This document shows, one piece after another, positions 18,301 through 24,962 of a DNA stretch of 64,000 nucleotides. Below the pieces are notes generated by a model. That model was not told where the DNA came from. It searched no databases and saw only the letters and a list, made by a program, of their open reading frames with translations. The position numbers were made by a program, and so were the translations under genes. Source of the stretch: UBA7985 sp965661545 (GTDB lineage Bacteria; Pseudomonadota; Alphaproteobacteria; UBA7985); NCBI GenBank assembly GCA_965661545.1, contig CBFIEF010000003.1, forward strand, positions 1 to 64,000, given 5' to 3'. Positions within the stretch are counted from its first letter, which is position 1; every line of letters starts with the position of its first letter.

Positions 18301-19026
18301 CAGAAACGCGCGCGAACCAGCGTCTTTCAAGCTTTTGAGGAAGATCGGCAAAGGCCGCAGGCCTTGTTCAGCCAAAGCTTGGGTCAGCGCATGCACGGGC
18401 GCGAGGTCACCCGCTTGCACAAGTGCGCGGTAGAACACAACCGGCACCACAGCGCCGCTTGAGGCATCCGGCATCGACAGCGCGCCGTTTTCTGGAAGGG
18501 GTTCAGCGGCAAGAAAAACCGGGGTTTCGCCTTTGGCCAATTGCCCCAGCCCTTCGACTGCCGCGCGCGCATTGACGGCACCGCCGTGGATCAGCAGTGA
18601 CCACAGCGCCTCGTAACTGGTCCCATCAACAGTCGACCAAGCCCGCAGCTCCGCATCAGGCTTGTCGTCGCCGGGCAAAAACGCCAACGCCGCGCCGGAT
18701 TTCTGGCAAGCGGACACAAGCTGTTCCACGCCATAGGACCAATAGGCTTTGCCGCCCAACACCCGTACCACCACCACCTTAGCCTGCGCGATGATGCGCT
18801 CGACGTAGAGGTCAACGCTCATCGGGTGCGCGAGCTGCATGATGTTTGCGGCGCGCAAAGCAGGGGCTTGGGGGTCGTCCAGCAGGACCGCTTCTTGAGC
18901 GGCTGTGATCAGCGCAAGATCAGTATCAGCAGCGGAAAGAAACACCAGTGCGCCCGGCGTCTGCGCCAGATCTACCGCTTCGTCGCTGTCCGTCAGTGCG
19001 CCGGGCTGGGCGGCGAGCAGGTGCAT
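15349..19026 (-). CDS. cobN: Cobaltochelatase large subunit CobN
   Basis: The large, porphyrin-binding subunit (1,225 residues) of the ATP-dependent CobNST chelatase, which inserts cobalt into hydrogenobyrinic acid a,c-diamide in the late-insertion route. It is homologous to BchH/ChlH. The recognised core includes HVGKHGNLEWLPGKA and FGCAPTGPQHRD, with KGAFEMAATLDYLFAF near the C-terminus. Partner subunits CobS and CobT are not in this window; in alphaproteobacteria they are commonly at another locus. It lies 6 bases after cobW and overlaps cobO by 10. Its co-occurrence with CbiX and CbiD is unusual. Confidence 0.95.
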   Translation of the reverse strand: MHLLAAQPGALTDSDEAVDLAQTPGALVFLSAADTDLALITAAQEAVLLDDPQAPALRAANIMQLAHPMSVDLYVERIIAQAKVVVVRVLGGKAYWSYGVEQLVSACQKSGAALAFLPGDDKPDAELRAWSTVDGTSYEALWSLLIHGGAVNARAAVEGLGQLAKGETPVFLAAEPLPENGALSMPDASSGAVVPVVFYRALVQAGDLAPVHALTQALAEQGLRPLPIFLKSLKDAGSRAFLAQTFATFPPSTIINFTAFSASKPGQSSDDSPFGVDAPVIQAVLSGGSFEGWEQGTQGLGPRDLAMNVVLPEVDGRILSRAISFKSAGEPSPASECAIVRHQPVGDRVEWVAKLAASWARLRGVPTSERRVALVLANYPNKDSRIANGVGLDAPASTTTLLRALSAAGYAIGAAPSDDPKALMDLLLTGPTNLDPSRHSTTTLHLSARDYEAFFAALDPQVRAAITERWGAPAADPFWDGEGFHLALHQFGNILLGIQPQRGYHLDIEGTYHDPDLVPPHGYLAFYAAVRAQAHAVVHVGKHGNLEWLPGKALALSRQCYPDAILGAMPQLYPFIVNDPGEGSQAKRRTAAVVVDHLTPPLTRAGLHGDLALLEADVDEYFQAAGLHPARAKLLVTDIVNKVYDFGLAADLGLSESEGEAAVLSKLDGFLCDLKDLQIRDGLHIFGCAPTGPQHRDLALALARPGFGDVASYIDALAQAEGFEGSLLALDPSMTLRSESHPERRTVSDHVEALEEQAQAILDETDSAPNAACEATFDAIRAVIFPLIAQSTTREIEATLTGLSGRFVPPGPSGAPTRRRLDVLPTGRNFYSVDTRSVPTHAAWRLGWKSASLLVERFAQDNGDWPRRMLLSCWGTANMRTGGEDIAQALALLGVKPQWDTTSGRVTGFEVLPLDVLNRPRVDVTLRISGFFRDAFPGLMDLFDAAVKAVAALEEVEQDNPLAHRVQAETARLTASGLDSADAARQASFRVFGSKPGAYGAGLQALIDSGAWEDPSKLAEAFLGWSSYAYGQRVAGRAAGEALRGQLRDVEAVIHNQDNREHDILDSDDYYQFEGGAFAAIRHLSGQSPKAYHNDHSEPERVKIRSLSEEMSRIVRGRATNPKWIEGVMRHGYKGAFEMAATLDYLFAFAATTDAVSPDHFQALYDATLAQDAVRDFMAEHNPEALKDMAARYLEAIRRGFWTPRSNTAGAALTDWSTGGTDAWL

Positions 19027-19032
19027 GATGGC

Positions 19033-20070
19033 TTAGGCCGAAATGCCGGATACAGCCGCGTGAATGCCGTCCCAGTCCAAATCGTGCTCGCCAATGCAAA
19101 CCACCGACGTGCGGCGGGTTTCGGCATCGGCCCATTCGCGGTCAAAGTAGCCTTGGAACCGCGTACCGACGCCTTGCATGGCGTAGCGGCGCGGCTTGCC
19201 CGTCACGGCAACAAAGCCTTTGGCACGCAACAGGCCGAATTCACCAGCAATGGTTTCAACCGCTTGCTGGAAGGCTGCTTCGGAGGTCATTTCGCCCAAG
19301 TGAATGACCCGGCTGTCAAAGTCATCGTGGTCATGCTCGTGGCCGTCGTCGTGATGCGAAGGGCGGGAATCGAGGTCGTCTTCGGCTGCGGCACCCAAGC
19401 CCAGCGCCACCGAAGGCGGCACGGCGCCGAAGCTGGATTTGATCAAACCAGCACCACCGCGCGCGTCTTCTTTCACGCGGTTTTCGATGTCGGCCCAATC
19501 GCCGTCTTCGATCAGATCGGTCTTGTTGACGATCACCAAGTCGGCGCAACCCAACTGCTCTTCAAACAGCTCTTCGAGCGGGGTTTCGTGGTCGAGCGCT
19601 TCGTCGGCTTCGCGTGCGGCCTGAACCGCTGCTGGATCTGGGGCAAACAAGCCGTCCGCCACCGCCCGGCCATCGACAACCGTGACCACGCCATCAACCG
19701 TCACACGCGGGCGCAGGGTTGGCCAGTCAACGGCTTTGACCAAAGGCTTAGGCAGCGCCAAACCGCTGGTTTCAATGATAATGTGCTCCGGCGGGATTGG
19801 CCGATCGAGCAAGGCTTCCATCGTGGGAATGAAGTCATCAGCCACGGTGCAGCACAGGCAACCATTGGCCAGCTCCATGATATCTTCGTCTGCGCAGCTC
19901 TCGATCCCGCAACCACGCAGGATCTCACCATCCACCCCCACGTCACCAAATTCGTTAACGATCAGCGCCAACCGGCGTCCGTCGGCGTTTTCCAGCCAAT
20001 GGCGGATCAAGCTGGTTTTGCCAGCGCCGAGAAAGCCCGTAACAACGGTAACAGGAACTTTTTGAGCCAC
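19033..20070 (-). CDS. cobW: CobW, G3E-family GTPase / metallochaperone
   Basis: A 345-residue COG0523 (G3E) GTPase proposed to deliver cobalt for cobalamin synthesis. Residues 8-20 hold the P-loop (TGFLGAGKTSLIRHWL). The metal-binding C-x-C-C motif is present as GCLCCTV near residue 75, and NKTDL is the guanine-specificity motif. A short His/Asp-rich stretch (SHHDDGHEHDHDD) precedes the C-terminal CobW domain and probably binds metal. It starts with GTG. It sits 5 bases after cobU and 6 bases before cobN, which supports a role in metal supply to the chelatase. Confidence 0.93.
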   Translation of the reverse strand: MAQKVPVTVVTGFLGAGKTSLIRHWLENADGRRLALIVNEFGDVGVDGEILRGCGIESCADEDIMELANGCLCCTVADDFIPTMEALLDRPIPPEHIIIETSGLALPKPLVKAVDWPTLRPRVTVDGVVTVVDGRAVADGLFAPDPAAVQAAREADEALDHETPLEELFEEQLGCADLVIVNKTDLIEDGDWADIENRVKEDARGGAGLIKSSFGAVPPSVALGLGAAAEDDLDSRPSHHDDGHEHDHDDFDSRVIHLGEMTSEAAFQQAVETIAGEFGLLRAKGFVAVTGKPRRYAMQGVGTRFQGYFDREWADAETRRTSVVCIGEHDLDWDGIHAAVSGISA

Positions 20071-20075
20071 GGTGT

Positions 20076-20591
20076 TTAACCCTTAAGTCTGAGCGGCAAG
20101 CCCGCCGCGATGAAATCTACATGCTGCGCATGGTGCGCTACGCGCTGATTGAGCACGCCCGCCCAATCGCGAAACTGGTTGCCGAGTTTGGTTTCCGGCG
20201 CGACGCTCAGCCCAACCTCGTTAGCAACGAACAAGACCGCGCCCGGCAAAGTCGGCAAGGCCTCTTCTAGCCTGTCAAAGTGCGCATCGATATCCATGTT
20301 ATCAAGCAGCAGGTTTGTCAGCCACAGCGTCAAGCAATCAACCAGCACCACACGGTTTTCAGCCGCAAGTTCACGCAAGATCTCCGGCAGGGCAACAGGT
20401 TCTTCGTGGACAGTCCAATCATCGCCGGCACGGGCTTGGCGGTGCAGCTCTATCCGGGCAGCGTGGGCGTCGTCGTAGATGCGGCTGGTGGCGAGGTAAT
20501 GACGCTCTAACCCCGTTTCCCGCGCCATGCGTTCGGCAAAGGCCGACTTTCCCGACCGCGCTCCGCCTAGAACCAGTCGAATGGTCGTCAT
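20076..20591 (-). CDS. cobU: Adenosylcobinamide kinase / cobinamide-phosphate guanylyltransferase CobU/CobP
   Basis: A bifunctional enzyme of 171 residues that phosphorylates adenosylcobinamide and then transfers GMP to it. The P-loop is GGARSGKSAFAERMA near the N-terminus; HEEPVALPE and VDCLTLWLTNLL are family landmarks. It begins 2 bases after the stop of the DUF1289 gene and ends 5 bases before cobW. Confidence 0.95.
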   Translation of the reverse strand: MTTIRLVLGGARSGKSAFAERMARETGLERHYLATSRIYDDAHAARIELHRQARAGDDWTVHEEPVALPEILRELAAENRVVLVDCLTLWLTNLLLDNMDIDAHFDRLEEALPTLPGAVLFVANEVGLSVAPETKLGNQFRDWAGVLNQRVAHHAQHVDFIAAGLPLRLKG

Positions 20592-20593
20592 GG

Positions 20594-20758
20594 TTAGCGG
20601 TCGTCCAGCGCGCGAATGACGCTGAGCTTTTCATCTGCGGTCATGATCATCCAGTCGCGGATTTCATCCAGCGTTCGCTTGCACCCGGTGCAGCTGGCCG
20701 ATGCCTTGTCGATCTGACAGATCGAAATGCACGGGCTGGGCACAGTTGTATCAATCAT
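20594..20758 (-). CDS. Small Cys-rich DUF1289 protein
   Basis: The conserved core reads SPCISICQID then CTGCKRTLDEI, the DUF1289 signature, with four cysteines at 10, 14, 23 and 26 of a 54-residue product starting at ATG 20758. They probably bind a metal or Fe-S cluster (inference). The start is uncertain: a strong GC hairpin lies directly before this ATG, and longer in-frame starts exist at 20833 and 20887. It sits 2 bases before cobU in the cob operon, so it is cotranscribed with the cobalt-chelation genes. The family's function is unknown to me. Confidence 0.75.
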   Translation of the reverse strand: MIDTTVPSPCISICQIDKASASCTGCKRTLDEIRDWMIMTADEKLSVIRALDDR

Positions 20759-20936
20759 CCGGCGCGCACCGGCGCCTCGGCGGCCATTGGTGCGCCGGGA
20801 TCGTTGATTAAATTGGGTGTCATCAATCGTCATAAGTCGAAGGATTACGGCTGTTGGCAGCGACGCAGGGAGCTGTGTGAGACTCAAAGTATCCCGTTTC
20901 CGCCGCGCGGTCTGTTGGAGATTTCAAGCGTGCCAT
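20759..20936 (-). promoter_or_regulatory. Gap inside the cob operon with strong GC hairpin
   Basis: This is the only sizeable break (178 bases) in the cbiD-to-cobQ operon. On the coding strand CCGGCGCACC (20798-20789) can pair with GGTGCGCGCCGG (20770-20759) with a two-base bulge, ending directly at the ATG of the DUF1289 gene. No T-run follows. No B12 box (GCCACTG) is seen. It may be a processing or translation-control element, or part of a longer DUF1289 reading frame. Confidence 0.4.
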
Positions 20937-21689
20937 TTAGCCTAAGCCCACAATGGCGTTTTGGATGTTCTGCCAGCGCTCAAAAGCAGGGCTCTTCAGG
21001 CTTGGCGGGTCCAGCACAAACACAGGCAAACCAAGGCTTGCGGCGGCGTCTAACTTCGCCGGACGATCCCCACCGCTGTTCTTGGTCACCAGCGCTTGGA
21101 TAGCGCGCTCAGCGAGCAAGGCGATTTCGGCCTCGATTGTTGGATGAGGCAGGGCGTCAATCCACGTGATCGACGCATCTTCAGTGCCCCGTGACACATC
21201 GAATCGGCGGGCAAAAACAGTAGAAGAGGCGGTAATAGGGAGAAACTGGGCCATCGCCTTGGGTCCGACGGCGCAAAACAGCCGCTCATGGCCAGCTCGC
21301 GCTATTGCCTCGGTCAGGTCTTGTGCGCGGGAAAAGTGGGTCCAGCTGTCGCCCGGCTGGGCCTGCCAAAGGGGGCGCGCGAGGCGAAAGGTTGGCATAT
21401 CCAGGGTCTGAAACAGCCCATCCACACGCTCTTGCATCGCTTGCGCGTGCGGGTGCAGGGCGTTGACCAACACGCTCACCTCGTGCTCAGCGATAAACTG
21501 TATTAACCCGGCTTCACCGCCAAAGGAGCCGATGTGCAGCGCGCAGTTTTCCGGCGCAGCAACCGTCCCAGTGGGGGCATGCAACGCGTAAGTCACCGAT
21601 AAGCCCGGCTCCAGCGCCAACGCTTCGGCGAGCAAGCGGGCTTCTTTGGTGCCGCCCAAAATCAGGATGTGGTGGTGCCTAGTCTGCAC
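20937..21689 (-). CDS. cobK: Precorrin-6A reductase CobK/CbiJ
   Basis: Reduces precorrin-6A or its cobalt form with NADPH. It has 250 residues when started at GTG 21689. The N-terminus then reads HILILGGTKEARLLAEAL, the typical dinucleotide-binding start of CobK. Further landmarks are VNALHPHAQAM and VTKNSGGDRPAKLDAA near the C-terminus. The longer upstream open frame is the shadow of cbiD. The gene overlaps the end of cbiD by 11 bases, consistent with translational coupling. Confidence 0.9.
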   Translation of the reverse strand: MQTRHHHILILGGTKEARLLAEALALEPGLSVTYALHAPTGTVAAPENCALHIGSFGGEAGLIQFIAEHEVSVLVNALHPHAQAMQERVDGLFQTLDMPTFRLARPLWQAQPGDSWTHFSRAQDLTEAIARAGHERLFCAVGPKAMAQFLPITASSTVFARRFDVSRGTEDASITWIDALPHPTIEAEIALLAERAIQALVTKNSGGDRPAKLDAAASLGLPVFVLDPPSLKSPAFERWQNIQNAIVGLG

Positions 21690-22770
21690 GTCCGACCAAC
21701 CGCCCCCGCCGGTCAAAAACCAGAATATCGACGCGACAGTCCGGCCCGGCCACAGACTGCGCTTTGGTCTGCGCCAAAGCGGCGACCCGGTCTGCCAGCG
21801 CGACACCGGCAGCCTCAGACGCCAGCAGCGCTTGAGCGGCGGTATCAACTTCGCTCCAGTCGATCGCTGGGCCCTCGTCCACCGCGAGGCTTTGCAGGAA
21901 ACCAACATCGACCTGACTGCGGCTCGAATGAAGATCCAAGGCCCCCTGGGCAAGCTTGGTCAACTTGCCGATCCCGCCCGCGACCGTTACCCGCGCAACC
22001 GGGTTTTTGGCCAAATACTTCAGCATACCCCCGGCGAAGTCGCCCATATCGAGCAAGCTTTCCTCACCCAAGCCCAGCAGCGCTTTTGCCGCTTGTTCGG
22101 AGGTATCACCCGTCGAACCAACGACATGCCCCACGCCCAGCGCGCGCGCCACGTCGATGCCGCGATGGATCGAGTGAATCCAAGAACTGCAGGAATAGGG
22201 AATAACCACGCCCGTGGTACCCAGAATAGAAAGCCCCCCCAGAACACCCAAACGTGGGTTCAAAGTTTTCAGCGCCATCGCCTCACCACCGGGAATCGAC
22301 AGCTCAATCACCACGTCTGGCAAGGCCCCGTTATTGCGAGCGCTCAAGGCATCGGCGATTTGAGCGCGCGGGCCGGGTGTGATCGACGGCTGGCCCACCT
22401 CGATCGGCAAGCCCGGCTTGGTCACCGTTCCAACCCCTTCTCCGGCAACAAATACCACACCGCTGCCCGGCTCACTCCAGCTCACCCGCGTCTGCACAGT
22501 CGCACCGTGGGTGATATCCGGGTCGTCGCCAGCGTCCTTGATGACCCCTGCGAGCGCCCATCCGGGGCCTTGGGCCTCAACGGCCAGCGCGAAGGCCGGA
22601 TCTTGTCCACCCGGCAGAACGATGCTGACCGGGTCTTCAAACCCTTGCCCCTTGAGTGCGCCAAAGGCCGACGCCGCAGCCGCCGCGGCGCACGCGCCCG
22701 TGGTCCAGCCGCGACGCAGCGCGCTGGTATCCTCAGGTTTCTTCGGTGCGGGTACAGTTGAAACGCTCAT
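21679..22770 (-). CDS. cbiD: Cobalt-precorrin-5B C1-methyltransferase CbiD
   Basis: Methylates C1 of the corrin ring in the cobalt-early pathway. The N-terminal signature LRRGWTTGACAAAA and the internal segments PGGEAMALKTLNPRLG and LGTTGVVIPYS are characteristic of CbiD. ATG 22770 gives a 363-residue protein. A TTG 36 bases upstream lies almost on top of a GGAGG sequence, so a slightly longer form cannot be excluded. It is the first gene of the cbiD-cobK-DUF1289-cobU-cobW-cobN-cobO-cobQ run and is divergent from cobA. Confidence 0.92.
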   Translation of the reverse strand: MSVSTVPAPKKPEDTSALRRGWTTGACAAAAAASAFGALKGQGFEDPVSIVLPGGQDPAFALAVEAQGPGWALAGVIKDAGDDPDITHGATVQTRVSWSEPGSGVVFVAGEGVGTVTKPGLPIEVGQPSITPGPRAQIADALSARNNGALPDVVIELSIPGGEAMALKTLNPRLGVLGGLSILGTTGVVIPYSCSSWIHSIHRGIDVARALGVGHVVGSTGDTSEQAAKALLGLGEESLLDMGDFAGGMLKYLAKNPVARVTVAGGIGKLTKLAQGALDLHSSRSQVDVGFLQSLAVDEGPAIDWSEVDTAAQALLASEAAGVALADRVAALAQTKAQSVAGPDCRVDILVFDRRGRLVGRAD

Positions 22771-22873
22771 AGACGCACAAAAGCCTGTTTCTGCCGCTGA
22801 TGCCAAGTCCTCCTTCGTGCCATGCGCGCATAGCTCTAGGCGAAAACCCGTCGAATGTGCTGATTAGGACCCC
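22771..22873. promoter_or_regulatory. Divergent intergenic region cbiD / cobA
   Basis: About 100 bases between the start codons of cbiD and cobA must hold both promoters. A GGAGG sequence for the cbiD direction lies near 22810. I see no riboswitch-sized conserved structure. Confidence 0.45.
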
Positions 22874-23650
22874 ATGATTCGTAGTTATTCCTTTCCTGAC
22901 CTTGAACCCGGCTGGGTGTGGCTGGTTGGCGCTGGCCCCGGTGATCCTGGTTTGATTTCGCTGATGGGCGCCGAGGCGCTGAAGCAAGCGGACGCCGTTG
23001 TGTACGACGCACTGGTGGACGAGCGGCTGCTGTCGCTTGCGCCAGAGGACGCTGAGATCGTGTTTGCTGGCAAGCGCGGCGGACGGCCCTCGCCCAAGCA
23101 AACCGATATCACTCAGCGACTGATTGGGTTGGCGCAGCAAGGTAAGCGCGTGGTTCGGCTCAAGGGCGGGGACCCCTTTGTCTTTGGACGTGGCGGCGAA
23201 GAAGCGCTGGTTTTGCGAGAGGCTGGCGTCAATTTTCGCGTGGTGCCGGGCATCTCCGCTGGTGTGGGCGGCTTGGCCTATGCGGGCATTCCGGTGACCC
23301 ACCGCACCGTGAACGCCGCGGTGTCCTTTGTCACCGGCCATTCAATGAGTGGCGACGTGCCAGATGAGCGTCTGGACTGGGAAGCGCTGGCCAAGGGCTC
23401 ACCGGTGTTGGTGATTTTTATGGGCATCAAGCATATCGCGCGAATCACTCAACGGCTGATCGCCGCAGGCAGGCCCGCCGACGAGCCGGTCGCTGTGGTG
23501 TGCAAGGCAACCTATGAGGATCAGCAGGTTCTGATGTCCACGCTGACCGACTGCGCGCAAGACGTAGAAGCGGCTGGCCTGACCCCTCCTTCGCTGATTG
23601 TCGTGGGGGACGTGGTGCCTCTGCGCGAGCAACTGAACTGGAATGGCTAA
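22874..23650 (+). CDS. cobA: Uroporphyrinogen-III C-methyltransferase (SUMT)
   Basis: Methylates uroporphyrinogen III at C2 and C7 to give precorrin-2, the branch point to sirohaem and cobalamin. The 258-residue protein shows VGAGPGDPGLISLMGAEAL, RLKGGDPFVFGRGGEE and the region VVPGISAGVGG, all diagnostic for SUMT. It lacks the CysG dehydrogenase/ferrochelatase domain. No precorrin-2 dehydrogenase is seen in the window, although CbiX would need sirohydrochlorin. The ATG follows an AGGA ribosome site. It overlaps cobB by 8 bases. Confidence 0.95.
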   Translation: MIRSYSFPDLEPGWVWLVGAGPGDPGLISLMGAEALKQADAVVYDALVDERLLSLAPEDAEIVFAGKRGGRPSPKQTDITQRLIGLAQQGKRVVRLKGGDPFVFGRGGEEALVLREAGVNFRVVPGISAGVGGLAYAGIPVTHRTVNAAVSFVTGHSMSGDVPDERLDWEALAKGSPVLVIFMGIKHIARITQRLIAAGRPADEPVAVVCKATYEDQQVLMSTLTDCAQDVEAAGLTPPSLIVVGDVVPLREQLNWNG

Positions 23651-24935
23651 GGGGTTTATCCTTGCTGCGCCGTCTTCGGGCTCGGGGAAAACCAGCCTGA
23701 CATTTGGCCTGCTTGCCGCTTTGCGAATGGCTGGGACAGCGGTCCAAGGGTTCAAGGTTGGACCCGACTACATCGACCCCCACTATCACGCCCTCGCCGC
23801 TGGACGGCCCTGCCCTAACCTCGACCCATGGGCGATGACGCCCGAACGGATGAAATCGTTGCTGACCGCCAGTGACGCTGACTTGTGTGTGATCGAAGGC
23901 GTCATGGGGCTGTTTGACGGTGCTCAGTCGGGGGGCGGTTCCACGGCTGATTTGGCACGTACTTTGGGTTTGCCTGTTGTGTTGGTGGTGGATGCCAAAG
24001 GGATGTCTGGCTCTGTGGCTGCTTTGGTTCATGGGTTCAGCCGCTTTGACCCGTCGATCGATGTTGCTGGCGTCATCCTCAACCGTGTGGGTTCGGATCG
24101 ACATGAGTCGATGCTGCGAGAAGCTTTACAGGATAGCGGCATTCCGGTTTTGGGCAGTCTGCCGCGCTTGCCATCGTTGAGTTGGCCCAGTCGTCATCTG
24201 GGACTGACGCTTCCCCAAGAACTGCCCGACATGGATGCTCAAGCCCGCCAACTCGCCAGCGTGATGGCAAAGCGGTTTGACCTGTCTGCACTCCACGCCT
24301 TGGCGCGCGCTTTGCCTGCGCCTGCGGAACCAGAGAGCGCCGCGGCCTTTTTTCCATCCTCTGCCGGCTCGATTGCGCTGGCCTCAGATGACGCTTTCCG
24401 CTTCGCCTACCCCCATTGGCTGACGGGGCGCGAACACCGCTTTTCGCCCTTGGCGAACCAGCGCGTTCCCGACGACGCCGACTTTGTCTTTCTACCCGGC
24501 GGATATCCCGAACTGCATGCGGCCAAGCTGAGTAAAGCCGATGCGTTCTGGGATTCGTTGCGGGCCGCCGCTGCGCGCGGTGTGACGATTTATGGGGAGT
24601 GCGGCGGGTACATGGTTCTGGGCGAAGCCCTTACCGTGAACGGCACTCGCTTTCCCATGGCGGGCCTGCTGCCTGTTGCCACGCACTACACCACCGGCGG
24701 CGCGCGCACCTTGGGCTACCGTTCCCTAACAGCACCGGAAGACTTCTGGGCCGGAACCGCACTAAAAGGCCATGAATTCCACGCCTCCAGCGCTGAATGC
24801 CTCGCGCCGCCCTCGCTGTTCCACGCAGCGGACAGCAGACAGGCATCATTGGGCCTTCACGGGCATCAAATCAGTAATATTCTGGGGTCATACATTCACA
24901 TCATCGACCGGGAACCGACCGCACCGTTGCCCTAA
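23643..24935 (+). CDS. cobB: Cobyrinate a,c-diamide synthase CobB/CbiA
   Basis: Amidates the a and c side chains of (hydrogeno)cobyrinic acid with glutamine and ATP. It has 430 residues. The N-terminal P-loop domain contains APSSGSGKTSLTFGLL and FKVGPDYIDPHYH; the C-terminal glutamine amidotransferase has the nucleophilic Cys in YGECGGYMVLGE and a late His in LHGHQ. It overlaps the end of cobA, so the two are cotranscribed. glpD follows after 27 bases. Confidence 0.95.
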   Translation: MAKGFILAAPSSGSGKTSLTFGLLAALRMAGTAVQGFKVGPDYIDPHYHALAAGRPCPNLDPWAMTPERMKSLLTASDADLCVIEGVMGLFDGAQSGGGSTADLARTLGLPVVLVVDAKGMSGSVAALVHGFSRFDPSIDVAGVILNRVGSDRHESMLREALQDSGIPVLGSLPRLPSLSWPSRHLGLTLPQELPDMDAQARQLASVMAKRFDLSALHALARALPAPAEPESAAAFFPSSAGSIALASDDAFRFAYPHWLTGREHRFSPLANQRVPDDADFVFLPGGYPELHAAKLSKADAFWDSLRAAAARGVTIYGECGGYMVLGEALTVNGTRFPMAGLLPVATHYTTGGARTLGYRSLTAPEDFWAGTALKGHEFHASSAECLAPPSLFHAADSRQASLGLHGHQISNILGSYIHIIDREPTAPLP

Positions 24936-24962
24936 TTCCCGGCGCGAAGGGACAGCTTGACT

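Noticed and set aside
18826..20079. Plus-strand open frame of 417 codons opposite cobW and the start of cobN
   Set aside because: Antisense shadow in GC-rich coding sequence; no domain and no ribosome site.
20759..20936. Possible cobalamin riboswitch in the cob operon gap
   Set aside because: Short stretches (GGGA, CAGC and CCCTGC) loosely recall the riboswitch core, but there is no B12 box (GCCACTG) and no convincing paired framework. None was seen before cbiX, cbiB, cbiD or cobA either. A covariance-model search with the cobalamin riboswitch families would settle it.
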